Of a stretch of 64,000 bases of DNA, positions 44,522-52,915 are shown one piece after another. The first letter of the stretch is position 1. Each line of letters opens with the position of its first letter. Below the pieces are notes generated by a model that saw only the letters and a program-made list of their open reading frames with translations, was not told the DNA's origin and ran no database searches. The translations under genes and the position numbers were made by a program. The DNA is from Rhodobacteraceae bacterium M385 (GTDB lineage: Bacteria > Pseudomonadota > Alphaproteobacteria > Rhodobacterales > Rhodobacteraceae), in assembly GCA_025141835.1 (NCBI GenBank), contig CP081102.1:2914001-2978000 (forward strand), given 5' to 3'.

Positions 44522-45388
44522 TTAGGCCGCTTTGCCCACGCCCCCTTTGCCATCAGTCGCGAGCGATTCCTTCACGCGCTTTTGGCCTTCGGCGACGGCA
44601 TCTTCGGCGGCAGCTTGCAGCTTGGCCTTCTCTTCTTGGAAAATCCGATCCGCCTCGTCGAACAGGCGGTCGCGATGAGCGCCAATCGTGCGGTCTTCGA
44701 TCTGCGTGCGTGGCAACATCATTGCCAGCGCGGCTCCGGCGGCAAGGGCAAGTCCGCCCACAAGAAGCGGGTTGTCATGGGCCGTTTCACGGGCAGCACG
44801 GGCAGCGCGGGAGGCTTCAGCCTCGGCTCGGGCCTGCACGGAAATCGCAGCTTCGCGAGCCTTGCGAATACGCTCCTTAGCGCCGTCGGGCAGGCCATCG
44901 AGACCTTCTTCAATCCGGGCGCGAAGGCCTTCGGTCGTCTCGTACAGACGTTCCTTGGCATGGCTCAAGCGGGTTTGTTGAGTTGTATCGGTCATGGAGT
45001 ACTCTCCTTCATCAGATTGTGCGGTTTGTGCCGCTCGCATCGCGCTGTCAGCGGCTTGAACGCGGGCGTCAAAACCCGCCATCGGCGGTCTGGGTTGGCG
45101 CAATCCGCCGACGGTTTCATTGCGCGAGGCGTCGTAGCCTATGCGCGGGCCGTTTTGGCGCGTAGCAGCCTTCACGGCCATCCACGCCAGTCCACCAGCG
45201 GTCAGGGCCAAGGGACCGGGGTTTTTCCGAGCGGTGCTCACGGCCCCCTCCCCCAGTCCGCCAAGAATGGCAGAGGCTTTGCCGACAAGTCGGTCTGGGG
45301 AAAATTGCGTTTCCAGCACCATGAGCTGCGCGCGCAGAACATCACGTTCAGCCTGCAACTCTGCTTCGATGCGCTTCATGCTAGGCAT
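44522..45388 (-). CDS. Two-part membrane-associated stress protein (DUF3618-like plus YqjD-like)
   Basis: 288 residues. The N-terminal half (MPSMKRIEAELQAERDVLRAQL..FSPDRLVG..GLAWM) resembles DUF3618. The second half, from Met132 (MTDTTQQTRLSHAKERLYET), is a long Ala/Glu-rich helix followed by a hydrophobic segment (LLVGGLALAAGAALAMMLP) as in YqjD/ElaB-type proteins. Met132 has AAGGAGAG 8 nt upstream, so a second product may start internally. Last gene of the small-membrane-protein operon. Confidence 0.75.
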   Translation of the reverse strand: MPSMKRIEAELQAERDVLRAQLMVLETQFSPDRLVGKASAILGGLGEGAVSTARKNPGPLALTAGGLAWMAVKAATRQNGPRIGYDASRNETVGGLRQPRPPMAGFDARVQAADSAMRAAQTAQSDEGEYSMTDTTQQTRLSHAKERLYETTEGLRARIEEGLDGLPDGAKERIRKAREAAISVQARAEAEASRAARAARETAHDNPLLVGGLALAAGAALAMMLPRTQIEDRTIGAHRDRLFDEADRIFQEEKAKLQAAAEDAVAEGQKRVKESLATDGKGGVGKAA

Positions 45389-45785
45389 TGATCCGCTCCT
45401 TCATTAGGGCCACGTCCTGCTGGACGTTGGCGATGCTGCGATTAGGCATCAAGCGTTCAGGCTTCAGGTCGTGTATGCCTTTGACAGCAAGACAAATCGC
45501 CACAAACGCGATACCGCCGCCGACCGCCAAAGCGGCCCAATGGGGCGCCCAACCGAGTACAGCCACCAAAGCGGCAACACCCGCGCCGGCCAGCGCGATC
45601 AGCGCCACGAGCGCCAACAGAGCAGCGCCCACTATCAGCCCAATCGCCACCCCGGCCCGCGACAGGTTTTCCCCCACCTCGGCCTTGGCCAGCGCGGCCT
45701 CTTTGCGCAGAATCCGCCCGATTTGGCTGACGATATCCGTCAGAAGATGGGCAGACCCGCTAAGATCAGATTGCGGGGCTGGCAT
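45381..45785 (-). CDS. YqjE-like (DUF1469, phage-holin family) membrane protein
   Basis: 134 residues from ATG 45785 (MPAPQSDLSGSAHLL). Amphipathic N-terminal helix, then two hydrophobic spans (about 43-70 and 75-98). The family is called holin-like but YqjE-type members are chromosomal and are often next to YqjD-type proteins, as here. Its start shares a base with the preceding stop (TAATG). Confidence 0.85.
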   Translation of the reverse strand: MPAPQSDLSGSAHLLTDIVSQIGRILRKEAALAKAEVGENLSRAGVAIGLIVGAALLALVALIALAGAGVAALVAVLGWAPHWAALAVGGGIAFVAICLAVKGIHDLKPERLMPNRSIANVQQDVALMKERINA

Positions 45786-46261
45786 TAGGAGTACCCCCAC
45801 CCTTGAGTGCTTTGCTCGGTCATCGCTTCACGGCCTGCTGGTACACCGGAGTAGTCCAGGTGGTCAGGATGCGTGACGGGCGCACCGGCGCGCTCGGACG
45901 CCTTCATGGCGCGGGCCGCAAGGAAGCCCAGGGCAGCGGCGCCACCAAAAAAGACCAGCGGATTGCGTCGGGCAAACTGCGTCATATCATGTTGAATATT
46001 GGACAGGTCCATGTCCCGTACGGCAGTGGCCGCGTGGGCAAGGTTGTCGCCCAAATACTTCACTGCGTCCGAGGCCAATGCGTTGTTCTCAAACGCTTCG
46101 CTTGCTTCGCGGAAGTTTTCGGCTTGCTCAGAAACACGTGCTGCCACGTCCTCTTTTGCCGCTTCCGCTTTCACGGTGGCATTTGCCTTTGCGGTCTTAG
46201 CGACGTCCTCGGCAGTTTCTTTAGCCGCCGTCGCGATGTCGGATTTTGTCGAACGTGTCAT
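45785..46261 (-). CDS. YqjD/ElaB-like membrane-anchored protein
   Basis: 158 residues. Long Ala/Lys/Glu-rich helical N-terminus (1-100), then a membrane segment (NPLVFFGGAAALGFLAARAM). First gene of an operon with YqjE-like and DUF3618-like genes. A GGAAC-N16-CGTT promoter stands 138 bp upstream. Confidence 0.8.
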   Translation of the reverse strand: MTRSTKSDIATAAKETAEDVAKTAKANATVKAEAAKEDVAARVSEQAENFREASEAFENNALASDAVKYLGDNLAHAATAVRDMDLSNIQHDMTQFARRNPLVFFGGAAALGFLAARAMKASERAGAPVTHPDHLDYSGVPAGREAMTEQSTQGWGYS

Positions 46262-46398
46262 GGCGAACTCCTTTAATTTCTCTGCAACAAACTGCGCGGG
46301 CTTTTGGGGTGCGTATTAGGCAAATCCCCTCCATGCGGGTCCGGGATGGCCCTGACCTGCGACGCGTCTCATCTGTTTTGCATTGTCTGTATCTAGGT

Positions 46399-46423
46399 AA
46401 CGGGGAGGACGCGGAAAGGTTCC
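46399..46423 (-). promoter_or_regulatory. Putative EcfG promoter for the small-membrane-protein operon
   Basis: On the minus strand GGAAC (46423-46419), 16-bp spacer, CGTT (46402-46399). Exact match to the consensus. Confidence 0.75.
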
Positions 46424-46489
46424 AATACAGCCATAGAATTTCCGCGCTTTCCCATGGCTCGCGCCGAGCGCCGCTTGCCGGGGTCGCGC

Positions 46490-47983
46490 TTAAAGCATTT
46501 CGTCCGGGACGATCGGCACTGCAGAGGCAAGTTGCATCTGGTCACTATGATCGAAGGGCAACAAAAGATGGCGGCGGTCCTGCGGCGCGGCGGCGGCGTT
46601 TTCGGCCAAAAGGCTGTTGATCTGGGCCACCACGTCGGCGGGCTTGCCGAAAGGATCGGGTGCGTCGTCGCGGAGCCAATGGCGCAACGCGCGTGACCAA
46701 AGAGGCTGCACATGGGCGCGTTGGGTCAGATGCAATCCTGCCTCGGTATCCCAACGGAAGCTGCGGCCGTTCAGATTTGCTGACGACAAAATCGCTTCGT
46801 CCACCCCAAAGAGCGACAGTTTGGAGTGGACGTAGATCAAAGGGGCCCCGTGGATCACTGCCGCCTCGGGTACGTTAACGGCAGGGCGCGGTTGCGCAGG
46901 GGCGGCAAGCGCCAAACGGTCGCCAAACCCCTTGGCCAGTATTTTCAACGCCTTCAACTGCAATTGCGCGCCCTTTTGTGCGTCCTCTCCCTCGTTTCCT
47001 TCGAACGCCACGTCTTCAGGCGCGGCGGGCAGGATCAGGATGCAGGCAAGGTTTTCCTTGCGACGGGCCGCCTTGGCCAAGGCATTAGCCAAGGGTTTAT
47101 GGCGAAAGAACTGCGTTTCCAGATAGATCAGCCCCTCGGCCCGCTCGATCGCAGCCAGATGCGCCGCTTCGATCTCCGAGATCACGGGCCGAGGCGCGAT
47201 ATGGGTGATGTCCTGACTTCGCTTGCACGAAAGCGTCCTTAAAAAGCCCGGCGCTTGTGGGGGCGCGTCCGCTTGCCCTGCGGTAACCTCGTGGAAACTG
47301 TCCAAATGCGCCCGTGCTGCGGCCACAACGGGCCCCCGCACGATCGCTTGAATGTCCTGCCACGTTTGTTCAGAGCTTTGGTTGTGCGACTTGGTATCGT
47401 AGCGGCGGTCGTTCAGGTCCAAACCGCCGATATAGAGCACCTCGTGATCCACAACCGCCAGTTTTTGGTGATGGGTCGCGGGATACAGGGGCAGGTCGTC
47501 GCTGGGACTGAGATCCTGCAAACCGGGTGTCAGGGGATCAGGGTCTTGCTCTTCCAGCTTTTCGACCACTTTTGACTTCAGGGCGCGACGCGGCAGAAAT
47601 CCAACCCTTGCCGGGTGCATGGCAATTTTGAAGGTCAGGCAGCCATTGCCCGACAGCTCGTTCAACGCCGCAAGCTGCCGTGCAGCACGCCAAGAGCGTC
47701 TGTGGTCATCGGTTGCAACAATCGGGTCAAAGTCACTGATCGTGATGTCGACCGCCACGCCCTTGTTCAGAACATGCAGCAGCAAGTCGAACCACGTCTC
47801 TCCGATCTCCCGCGCCGCCTCGCTGCGAAGGGTCGTGGCCGGATCGAAGACACGGAAGCAGCAGGTGATATGCTCTGCCGCATTCAGGCAAAGCCTTTCA
47901 AACGCCGGGAAGGCTTCGCTTGCCGTGAAGAAGACCTCTAACTCACGGATCGGGTTAGGTGTGTTGGTTTCCTCTGATGCCAT
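46490..47983 (-). CDS. Phospholipase D-like protein
   Basis: 497 residues from ATG 47983. Two HxK half-sites: HHQKLAVVDHEVLYIGGLD near 190 and HSKLSLFGVDEAILSSANLNGRSF near 406. Members are phospholipases or cardiolipin synthase-like transferases. There is no membrane span, so it may be cytoplasmic or peripheral. It is downstream of and nearly overlaps the kinase gene in the nepR-ecfG-kinase operon, suggesting a link to envelope stress. Confidence 0.87.
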   Translation of the reverse strand: MASEETNTPNPIRELEVFFTASEAFPAFERLCLNAAEHITCCFRVFDPATTLRSEAAREIGETWFDLLLHVLNKGVAVDITISDFDPIVATDDHRRSWRAARQLAALNELSGNGCLTFKIAMHPARVGFLPRRALKSKVVEKLEEQDPDPLTPGLQDLSPSDDLPLYPATHHQKLAVVDHEVLYIGGLDLNDRRYDTKSHNQSSEQTWQDIQAIVRGPVVAAARAHLDSFHEVTAGQADAPPQAPGFLRTLSCKRSQDITHIAPRPVISEIEAAHLAAIERAEGLIYLETQFFRHKPLANALAKAARRKENLACILILPAAPEDVAFEGNEGEDAQKGAQLQLKALKILAKGFGDRLALAAPAQPRPAVNVPEAAVIHGAPLIYVHSKLSLFGVDEAILSSANLNGRSFRWDTEAGLHLTQRAHVQPLWSRALRHWLRDDAPDPFGKPADVVAQINSLLAENAAAAPQDRRHLLLPFDHSDQMQLASAVPIVPDEML

Positions 47984-47988
47984 GACAC

Positions 47989-49761
47989 TCACCCCGGCTG
48001 CGCCATGGTGGCGGTGGCGGAAGCGTCCGGCTTGGCTTGATCGGGGACCAAATCAAAAGCGGTGAACACCATCTTGAAGCAATAGCTTTCATTGCTTTCA
48101 ATCACCTCCCATTCGCCACCGAGTTGCGACACGAATGCCTCGACCAGCCGGACACCAAGACCCGTGCCTTCCGCCGCGAGGTCATCTTGGATCGCGACGC
48201 CAGTGCTGTTTTCAACTGTAAGGGTCACTTTACGGTTCTCGCCCGCCACAAGGCGCACATCCAAGGTGGGTTGTCCGGCCTTCGGACGGCCAATGTATTT
48301 CACCGCGTTCGTCACCGTTTCATTGGCCAACAGCGCCAATGGCACGGCTTGGTCCGGGTCCAATTGCAACGGGTCCAAATGCAAAGACGTCCGAATACCC
48401 TTGCCCTGCGGCACGCCCACGTTGAACGCGGCCTGCACGACTTCTTCCAACAGCTTGTCGGCCCAAACGTGAACCATCGTGGTCCCCGTATAAAGCGCCT
48501 TGTGGATTGTAGAGAGGCTCATCACGCGGTCCTGCACTCGGCGCAACGCACGTTTGGAGGTGCTATCCGGGGCCGCGCGCATCTGCATGTTCAAGATCGA
48601 GGCGATCAACTGTAGGTTGTTCTTCACCCGGTGATGCACTTCGCGCAGCAACAGTTCTTTCTCTTCAAGGCTGGCTTCCAGCTCATCGCGATCAGCCTGC
48701 ATCCTTTCAATCATCCGATTATACGTCGTCGCAATCTGGCGGAACTCATCAGGGGGATCATCTAGGTTGGCCACCCCGGCGCTCGGGTTTTCAAACGAGA
48801 ACGCGGCCATGCGGCGGCGGATTTCCTTAAGGTGCCGCAAAACCAAACGGTTAAGGGCCAAAAAACCAACGCCAAACGCCATGGCCCACATCAGAATAGG
48901 AAAGAGCGGCGTTAAAGATCCGAAAACGGAGACAGAGTAGTTCTGTACCTCTCCGTTCCATAGGCCCAGAACATACACGCGATCTTCGATCAGCGGAACC
49001 AGAGCCGCCAAGCGCTGAGAGCCATCATCCGCCACCACGTTGAACGTCACACCACGAGAGTTTACCCCAAGGGCATCTGGCGCGATGCTGAGCGTTTCAA
49101 AAATTTCAATGTCAGTAATGCCCGTGCTGGCCGAAAGCACTTGGCCGGACTCGTCGATCAACGCCAGTTCGACGTCCTCAACCTCGGCCGCCAACAGAGT
49201 ATCGGTCAGGCTGTGGGGGATGGCGACAGAAGCGGCGCCAAGCAAAGCCAATGTGGTGGGGTCAAAAGCGGGGGCGGTTGCTACGATGACCGACGGTCCG
49301 CCATCATCATCGTGAAGCTCCACGGTAATCATTGGGCGCGGACGCTCAATAAAATCCTGCCATTCAGCGCGGTTCGACAGGGCAACCCCTTCACGCCCAT
49401 TGGCACAGGAAACATCGCCGGTGATCGACGTATACCCCGCGTAGACGTAGGCCTGCGACTGCGCGACAAAGCGTTCCATCGTTGCGGAACATGCCTCTTC
49501 GCTGATGCCGATAATCGTGGCCGCAGCCCCCAGTGCCGTCGCGGCCCCATGGGCGCGGCGCAGCAACGCCTGTTCAGCACTGGCCGCCTGCGCGGTGCGC
49601 GCAAGGATGTCGTGCTGTTCCAAAAAACGTGCGTCCTGCACCACTGCCGAGGTCTGAACCACGGCAATAATCCCAAGAGGTAGGATGGAAAGGCTCAGGA
49701 AAAGCGCCAGTCGCGCTCGTAGCGACGTGGCGCTTCGCCATAGACGCTTGAAGGTCGTCAT
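47989..49761 (-). CDS. Sensor histidine kinase of the general stress response (HisKA_2 type)
   Basis: 590 residues. Two membrane spans (about 17-38 and 283-305) bracket a periplasmic sensor domain of some 240 residues. HAMP-like linker follows, then HisKA_2 with REVHHRVKNNLQ and likely phospho-His376, and an ATPase domain (NETVTNAVKYIG, GTGLG). This kinase class phosphorylates PhyR. The start overlaps the ecfG stop by 4 bp. Confidence 0.9.
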   Translation of the reverse strand: MTTFKRLWRSATSLRARLALFLSLSILPLGIIAVVQTSAVVQDARFLEQHDILARTAQAASAEQALLRRAHGAATALGAAATIIGISEEACSATMERFVAQSQAYVYAGYTSITGDVSCANGREGVALSNRAEWQDFIERPRPMITVELHDDDGGPSVIVATAPAFDPTTLALLGAASVAIPHSLTDTLLAAEVEDVELALIDESGQVLSASTGITDIEIFETLSIAPDALGVNSRGVTFNVVADDGSQRLAALVPLIEDRVYVLGLWNGEVQNYSVSVFGSLTPLFPILMWAMAFGVGFLALNRLVLRHLKEIRRRMAAFSFENPSAGVANLDDPPDEFRQIATTYNRMIERMQADRDELEASLEEKELLLREVHHRVKNNLQLIASILNMQMRAAPDSTSKRALRRVQDRVMSLSTIHKALYTGTTMVHVWADKLLEEVVQAAFNVGVPQGKGIRTSLHLDPLQLDPDQAVPLALLANETVTNAVKYIGRPKAGQPTLDVRLVAGENRKVTLTVENSTGVAIQDDLAAEGTGLGVRLVEAFVSQLGGEWEVIESNESYCFKMVFTAFDLVPDQAKPDASATATMAQPG

Positions 49762-50306
49762 GCTGCAGAGGGTCCAGACAGTACGGCCACGGTCGCGGCG
49801 TCCGTCAGCTCCAGTTCCTCATCGTCACGCAATTCAAGTAGTTCGGTCAAACGCTTCCGTGCCCGGTTCACACGGGATTTGATCGTGCCGACGGCGCAAT
49901 CGCACATGTCTGCGGCTTCCTCGTAAGAAAACCCTTCTGCACCAACCAACAACAAAGATTCGCGCTGTTCATCGGGCAATTCTGCAAAGGCGACAGCAAA
50001 ATCCTTCAGGGCCAGACGGCCATCATGGGCGGGCTTTTCAGACAGACGCTCTGCCATATCGCCGTCGATATCCTCGACCTCGCGCTTTTGCTTGCGGTGG
50101 GCGGAGTAGAAGGTGTTGCGCAAAATGGTGAACAACCAAGCACGCATGTTGGTGCCCGCTTCGAATTTGTCGATGTTCGACCACGCCTTCACGACGGTGT
50201 CTTGCACCAGGTCATCGGCTGAGGACGGATTTCGTGTCAACGATCGCGCAAACGCACGCATCGAAGGCAAATGTTCAACGATCTCGTCACGCGGATCAGT
50301 TCCCAT
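49758..50306 (-). CDS. ecfG: General stress response ECF sigma factor
   Basis: 182 residues from ATG 50306 (MGTDPRDEIVEHLPSMRAFA), which has GAAGGAG upstream; a start 12 codons earlier is only an open frame. Sigma region 2 (DDLVQDTVVKAW, TNMRAWLFTILRN) and region 4 (GFSYEEAADMCDCAVGTIKSRVNRARKRL) are clear. It overlaps nepR by 11 bp, so the sigma factor and its anti-sigma factor are translationally coupled. Confidence 0.93.
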   Translation of the reverse strand: MGTDPRDEIVEHLPSMRAFARSLTRNPSSADDLVQDTVVKAWSNIDKFEAGTNMRAWLFTILRNTFYSAHRKQKREVEDIDGDMAERLSEKPAHDGRLALKDFAVAFAELPDEQRESLLLVGAEGFSYEEAADMCDCAVGTIKSRVNRARKRLTELLELRDDEELELTDAATVAVLSGPSAA

Positions 50307-50454
50307 CTTTGCCAACTCCTTCTTTTGCCTTGAGTTGAGCAATTAGGTCCATGAAGCGATCGGGCAATTCATCCTTCATCGCGTCGTCGTAGACGCGCTT
50401 TAAATTTTCGTCGATCTGCCGATCCACGCTGGATTTCTTGGTATCTGAGGCCAT
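50296..50454 (-). CDS. nepR: Anti-sigma factor NepR
   Basis: A 52-residue protein beginning MASDTKKSSVDRQID. The core LKRVYDDAMKDELPDRFMDL matches NepR, which sequesters EcfG until phosphorylated PhyR's sigma-like domain takes its place. Its location between phyR and ecfG is diagnostic. Confidence 0.92.
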   Translation of the reverse strand: MASDTKKSSVDRQIDENLKRVYDDAMKDELPDRFMDLIAQLKAKEGVGKDGN

Positions 50455-50488
50455 GTTTCACCGGTAAGAAAATAAATGTCGTCTAGGT

Positions 50489-50517
50489 GGGAACCTTTAA
50501 CGCTGCAAAAGGTTCCC
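50489..50517. promoter_or_regulatory. Palindromic bidirectional EcfG promoter between nepR and phyR
   Basis: The plus strand reads GGAAC (50490-50494)-N16-GGTT (50511-50514). The minus strand reads GGAAC (50516-50512)-N16-GGTT (50495-50492). Outer arms GGGAACC...GGTTCCC form an inverted repeat. Each direction differs from the CGTT consensus by one base. Autoregulation of both transcripts by EcfG is likely. Confidence 0.75.
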
Positions 50518-50545
50518 AATTAAATGTCCACGAGGAGAAAAAATC

Positions 50546-51373
50546 ATGGCATCGACCGAAACCACACCGGACTTGAGCACGCAGCTGGTGTCAGAACTAC
50601 CATTTTTGCGGCGATATGCGCGGGCTCTGACCGGGGCCCAAGACACCGGTGACCGCTACGCAATGGCGACTTTGGAAGCGATCGTAGCTGACCCCTCAAC
50701 GGTGGCAGATGATGCATCCACAAAGGTTGGTTTGTTCCGGGTTTTCCATGGAATTTGGTCCAGCTCAGGCGCGCCTATGGCCGAGGAATCCGACGCCTCT
50801 GCCCCGCTAGAAGCACGTGCGCAATGGCGCCTGTCGCAACTAACCGCCAACACCCGTGAGGCGTTGTTGTTGCATACGGTTGAAGGATTCACCTTCAGCG
50901 ATCTCGCCCGCATCATGAACATCCCCCAGGCCGAGGCCGAAGAACTCGTCGCACGGGCCCGCGCGGAAATGGGCGAAATGGTGACCGGTGATATTTTGAT
51001 CATCGAGGACGAAGGCATCATTGCGATGGACCTGAAATCCATCGTCACCGACATGGGCCATAGGGTGACAAACGTTGCTCGCACCCGCGATGACGCGATT
51101 GCCAAGGGCAAAGCGAAGGTGCCTGACCTGATCCTGGCGGATATCCAACTGGCCGACAAATCCTCGGGCATTGATGCGGTGAACGCCCTGCTCAAAGACT
51201 TGGGTGACCGTCCGGTGATTTTCATCACGGCATTCCCCGAGCGCCTGCTAACCGGCGAACGGCCAGAGCCCGCGTTCCTGATCACCAAGCCTTACTCGGA
51301 AGATCAAGTGCGTGCTGCCGTCAGCCAAGCGATGTTCTTTGCTTCCTCTGAACATATCGACGTTGCCGTTTAA
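50546..51373 (+). CDS. phyR: General stress response regulator PhyR
   Basis: 275 residues. The N-terminal sigma-factor-like domain (10-145, with NTREALLLHTVEGFTFSDLA) mimics EcfG. The C-terminal receiver has acidic pocket IEDEGI, phospho-Asp199 (LILADIQL), Thr228 and Lys248 (LITKPYSE). Phosphorylated PhyR binds NepR and frees EcfG. It is divergent from nepR. AGGAG precedes the ATG. Confidence 0.95.
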   Translation: MASTETTPDLSTQLVSELPFLRRYARALTGAQDTGDRYAMATLEAIVADPSTVADDASTKVGLFRVFHGIWSSSGAPMAEESDASAPLEARAQWRLSQLTANTREALLLHTVEGFTFSDLARIMNIPQAEAEELVARARAEMGEMVTGDILIIEDEGIIAMDLKSIVTDMGHRVTNVARTRDDAIAKGKAKVPDLILADIQLADKSSGIDAVNALLKDLGDRPVIFITAFPERLLTGERPEPAFLITKPYSEDQVRAAVSQAMFFASSEHIDVAV

Positions 51374-51390
51374 TCAGCGCTGCATCGTAC

Positions 51391-51430
51391 AAAAGAAAAA
51401 GCCCCGACCATTTGGCCGGGGCTTTCTTTT
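51391..51430. terminator. Bidirectional intrinsic terminator between phyR and dps
   Basis: AAAGCCCCG/CGGGGCTTT stem with TTTCTTTT on one side and AAAAGAAAAA on the other. It can end both convergent genes. Confidence 0.88.
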
Positions 51431-51448
51431 GTGCCGACGCCAGAGGCG

Positions 51449-51946
51449 TTAGCTGGCAGTGATCGCGCGAAGCATCCACGCAGCTTCCTCGTGGAACGCG
51501 CTACGTTCCGTTGCCAAATCCTCGGTTACCGGGTCTTTGTGGTCACCGGCCAGTTCGACAAGGGCGTGAAGACGATGAGCCAGTTTCTCGTGATCTTGGG
51601 CCAAGTCATCCATCATGCCGCCGGCAGAAGGCAGCTCGTCCAGATCCTTTACTCGAGAGCGTTTAACGATCTCTTCCAGCTTAGTCGGGGCCAGCTTCCC
51701 CAACGCGCGGATACGTTCAGCCAGCACGTCAGAGGCGGCGAACATATTTTCGTAGTGGCCATCGGTCAGTTTGTGGATCGAGTAAAAGGCCGGGCCGGTG
51801 ACGTTCCAATGGTAGGCGTGAGTCTTGAACGTCAGGCGGTAAGTATCGGCTAAGACATCGGCCAACCCTTCGGCCACGGCCGACGCGCCACGCACGCCGG
51901 TGGCGATTTCATCAGCGCTCGGTACGATTTTCAATGTGTCAGTCAT
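51449..51946 (-). CDS. dps: Dps-family DNA-binding ferritin-like protein
   Basis: 165 residues from ATG 51946 with GAGGAGA upstream. Ferroxidase motif: KTHAYHWNVTGPAFYSIH ... DVLAERIRALG. It stores iron and protects DNA in stress. A GGAAC-N16-GGTT promoter lies 30-54 bp upstream of the ATG. Confidence 0.92.
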   Translation of the reverse strand: MTDTLKIVPSADEIATGVRGASAVAEGLADVLADTYRLTFKTHAYHWNVTGPAFYSIHKLTDGHYENMFAASDVLAERIRALGKLAPTKLEEIVKRSRVKDLDELPSAGGMMDDLAQDHEKLAHRLHALVELAGDHKDPVTEDLATERSAFHEEAAWMLRAITAS

Positions 51947-51975
51947 TGCGATCTCCTCTGCTTGTTCACCTTTCC

Positions 51976-52000
51976 AACCCCGACCCGACACAGAAGTTCC
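51976..52000 (-). promoter_or_regulatory. Putative EcfG promoter for dps
   Basis: Minus strand GGAAC (52000-51996)-N16-GGTT (51979-51976). Confidence 0.7.
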
Positions 52001-52013
52001 TGCTAAAATTTGG

Positions 52014-52038
52014 GGAACCTAATGGGCTCCGGCGCGTT
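52014..52038 (+). promoter_or_regulatory. Putative EcfG promoter for the FNT-family gene
   Basis: GGAAC (52014-52018)-N16-CGTT (52035-52038), exact consensus, 25 bp before the ATG. It stands back to back with the dps promoter. Confidence 0.78.
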
Positions 52039-52063
52039 ACCCGGCGAACAAAAAGGAATTCCC

Positions 52064-52876
52064 ATGCGCGAAGAGATGGCCGTTCGTAAGGCAGCCCGCC
52101 TTAGTTCTAAACTGATCTACGAGGTCATCCGCAGAGACGGAGAGGAAGAGCTAGACCGCCCCACAAGGTCGCTGGTCTGGTCCGGCGTTGCCGCCGGTCT
52201 TTTGATCTCATTCTCTGTCCTGGCAGAGGCGGTCTTCCGCACTTATCTGCCCGACGCCCCGTGGCGCTTTCTGGTTGAAAACCTTGGGTATTCGATGGGA
52301 TTTTTGCTGGTCATCCTTGGACGCATGCAGCTGTTCACGGAAAACACGATCTCGACCATCCTTCCGTTGGCGGCGGAACGCACCTGGCGCAGCGGCGCGG
52401 CTGTCCTGCGATTGTGGAGCATCGTTCTGGCCGCAAATGTGATCGGCGCCTTGGCGGCGGCCGCATTCATGACGCAAACATCCGGTGTCGCGCCTGATGT
52501 GCTAGCCAATATTACAGAGCTGTCGCACCACGCTACGGGCTTTAGCCCGTCGGAAGGCTTTCTGCGTGCCATTCCCGCCGGTGTGCTTGTCGCGTCCATC
52601 GTGTGGATGATGCCAAGTCAGAACGGCGGCGAGGTCGTGTTAATCGTGATCTTCACGTGGCTTATCGCGGCGGGTGACTTCACCCATATCATCGCTGGAT
52701 CAGTAGAGATGTGGGTGCTGATCCTTCTGGGCGAATTGAACGCCGCGCCCGCAGTGTTCCAATTTTTCCTGCCGGTGCTGGCGGGCAACGTCGTGGGCGG
52801 AACGCTGGTGTTCGCCCTGCTGGCTTGGGGCCAAGTGAAAGATGAGATTGAGGCTGACGCTGAAGCTGAGAAATAG
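52064..52876 (+). CDS. Formate/nitrite transporter family protein (YfdC-like)
   Basis: 270 residues from ATG 52064; the open frame further upstream covers the promoter. Six spans, FNT-like pattern with LYSMGFLLVILGRMQLFTENT-type signature and GDFTHIIAGSVEMW. YfdC-type members are charged at the N-terminus as here. Substrate uncertain. Confidence 0.83.
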   Translation: MREEMAVRKAARLSSKLIYEVIRRDGEEELDRPTRSLVWSGVAAGLLISFSVLAEAVFRTYLPDAPWRFLVENLGYSMGFLLVILGRMQLFTENTISTILPLAAERTWRSGAAVLRLWSIVLAANVIGALAAAAFMTQTSGVAPDVLANITELSHHATGFSPSEGFLRAIPAGVLVASIVWMMPSQNGGEVVLIVIFTWLIAAGDFTHIIAGSVEMWVLILLGELNAAPAVFQFFLPVLAGNVVGGTLVFALLAWGQVKDEIEADAEAEK

Positions 52877-52915
52877 GCGTGTAAGCCACGCTCCTCTCCC
52901 CTGCCCGCCGTTCCA

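Noticed and set aside
45381..45785. Prophage holin
   Set aside because: The holin-family name is misleading; the YqjE-like protein sits in a chromosomal stress operon with no phage genes near.
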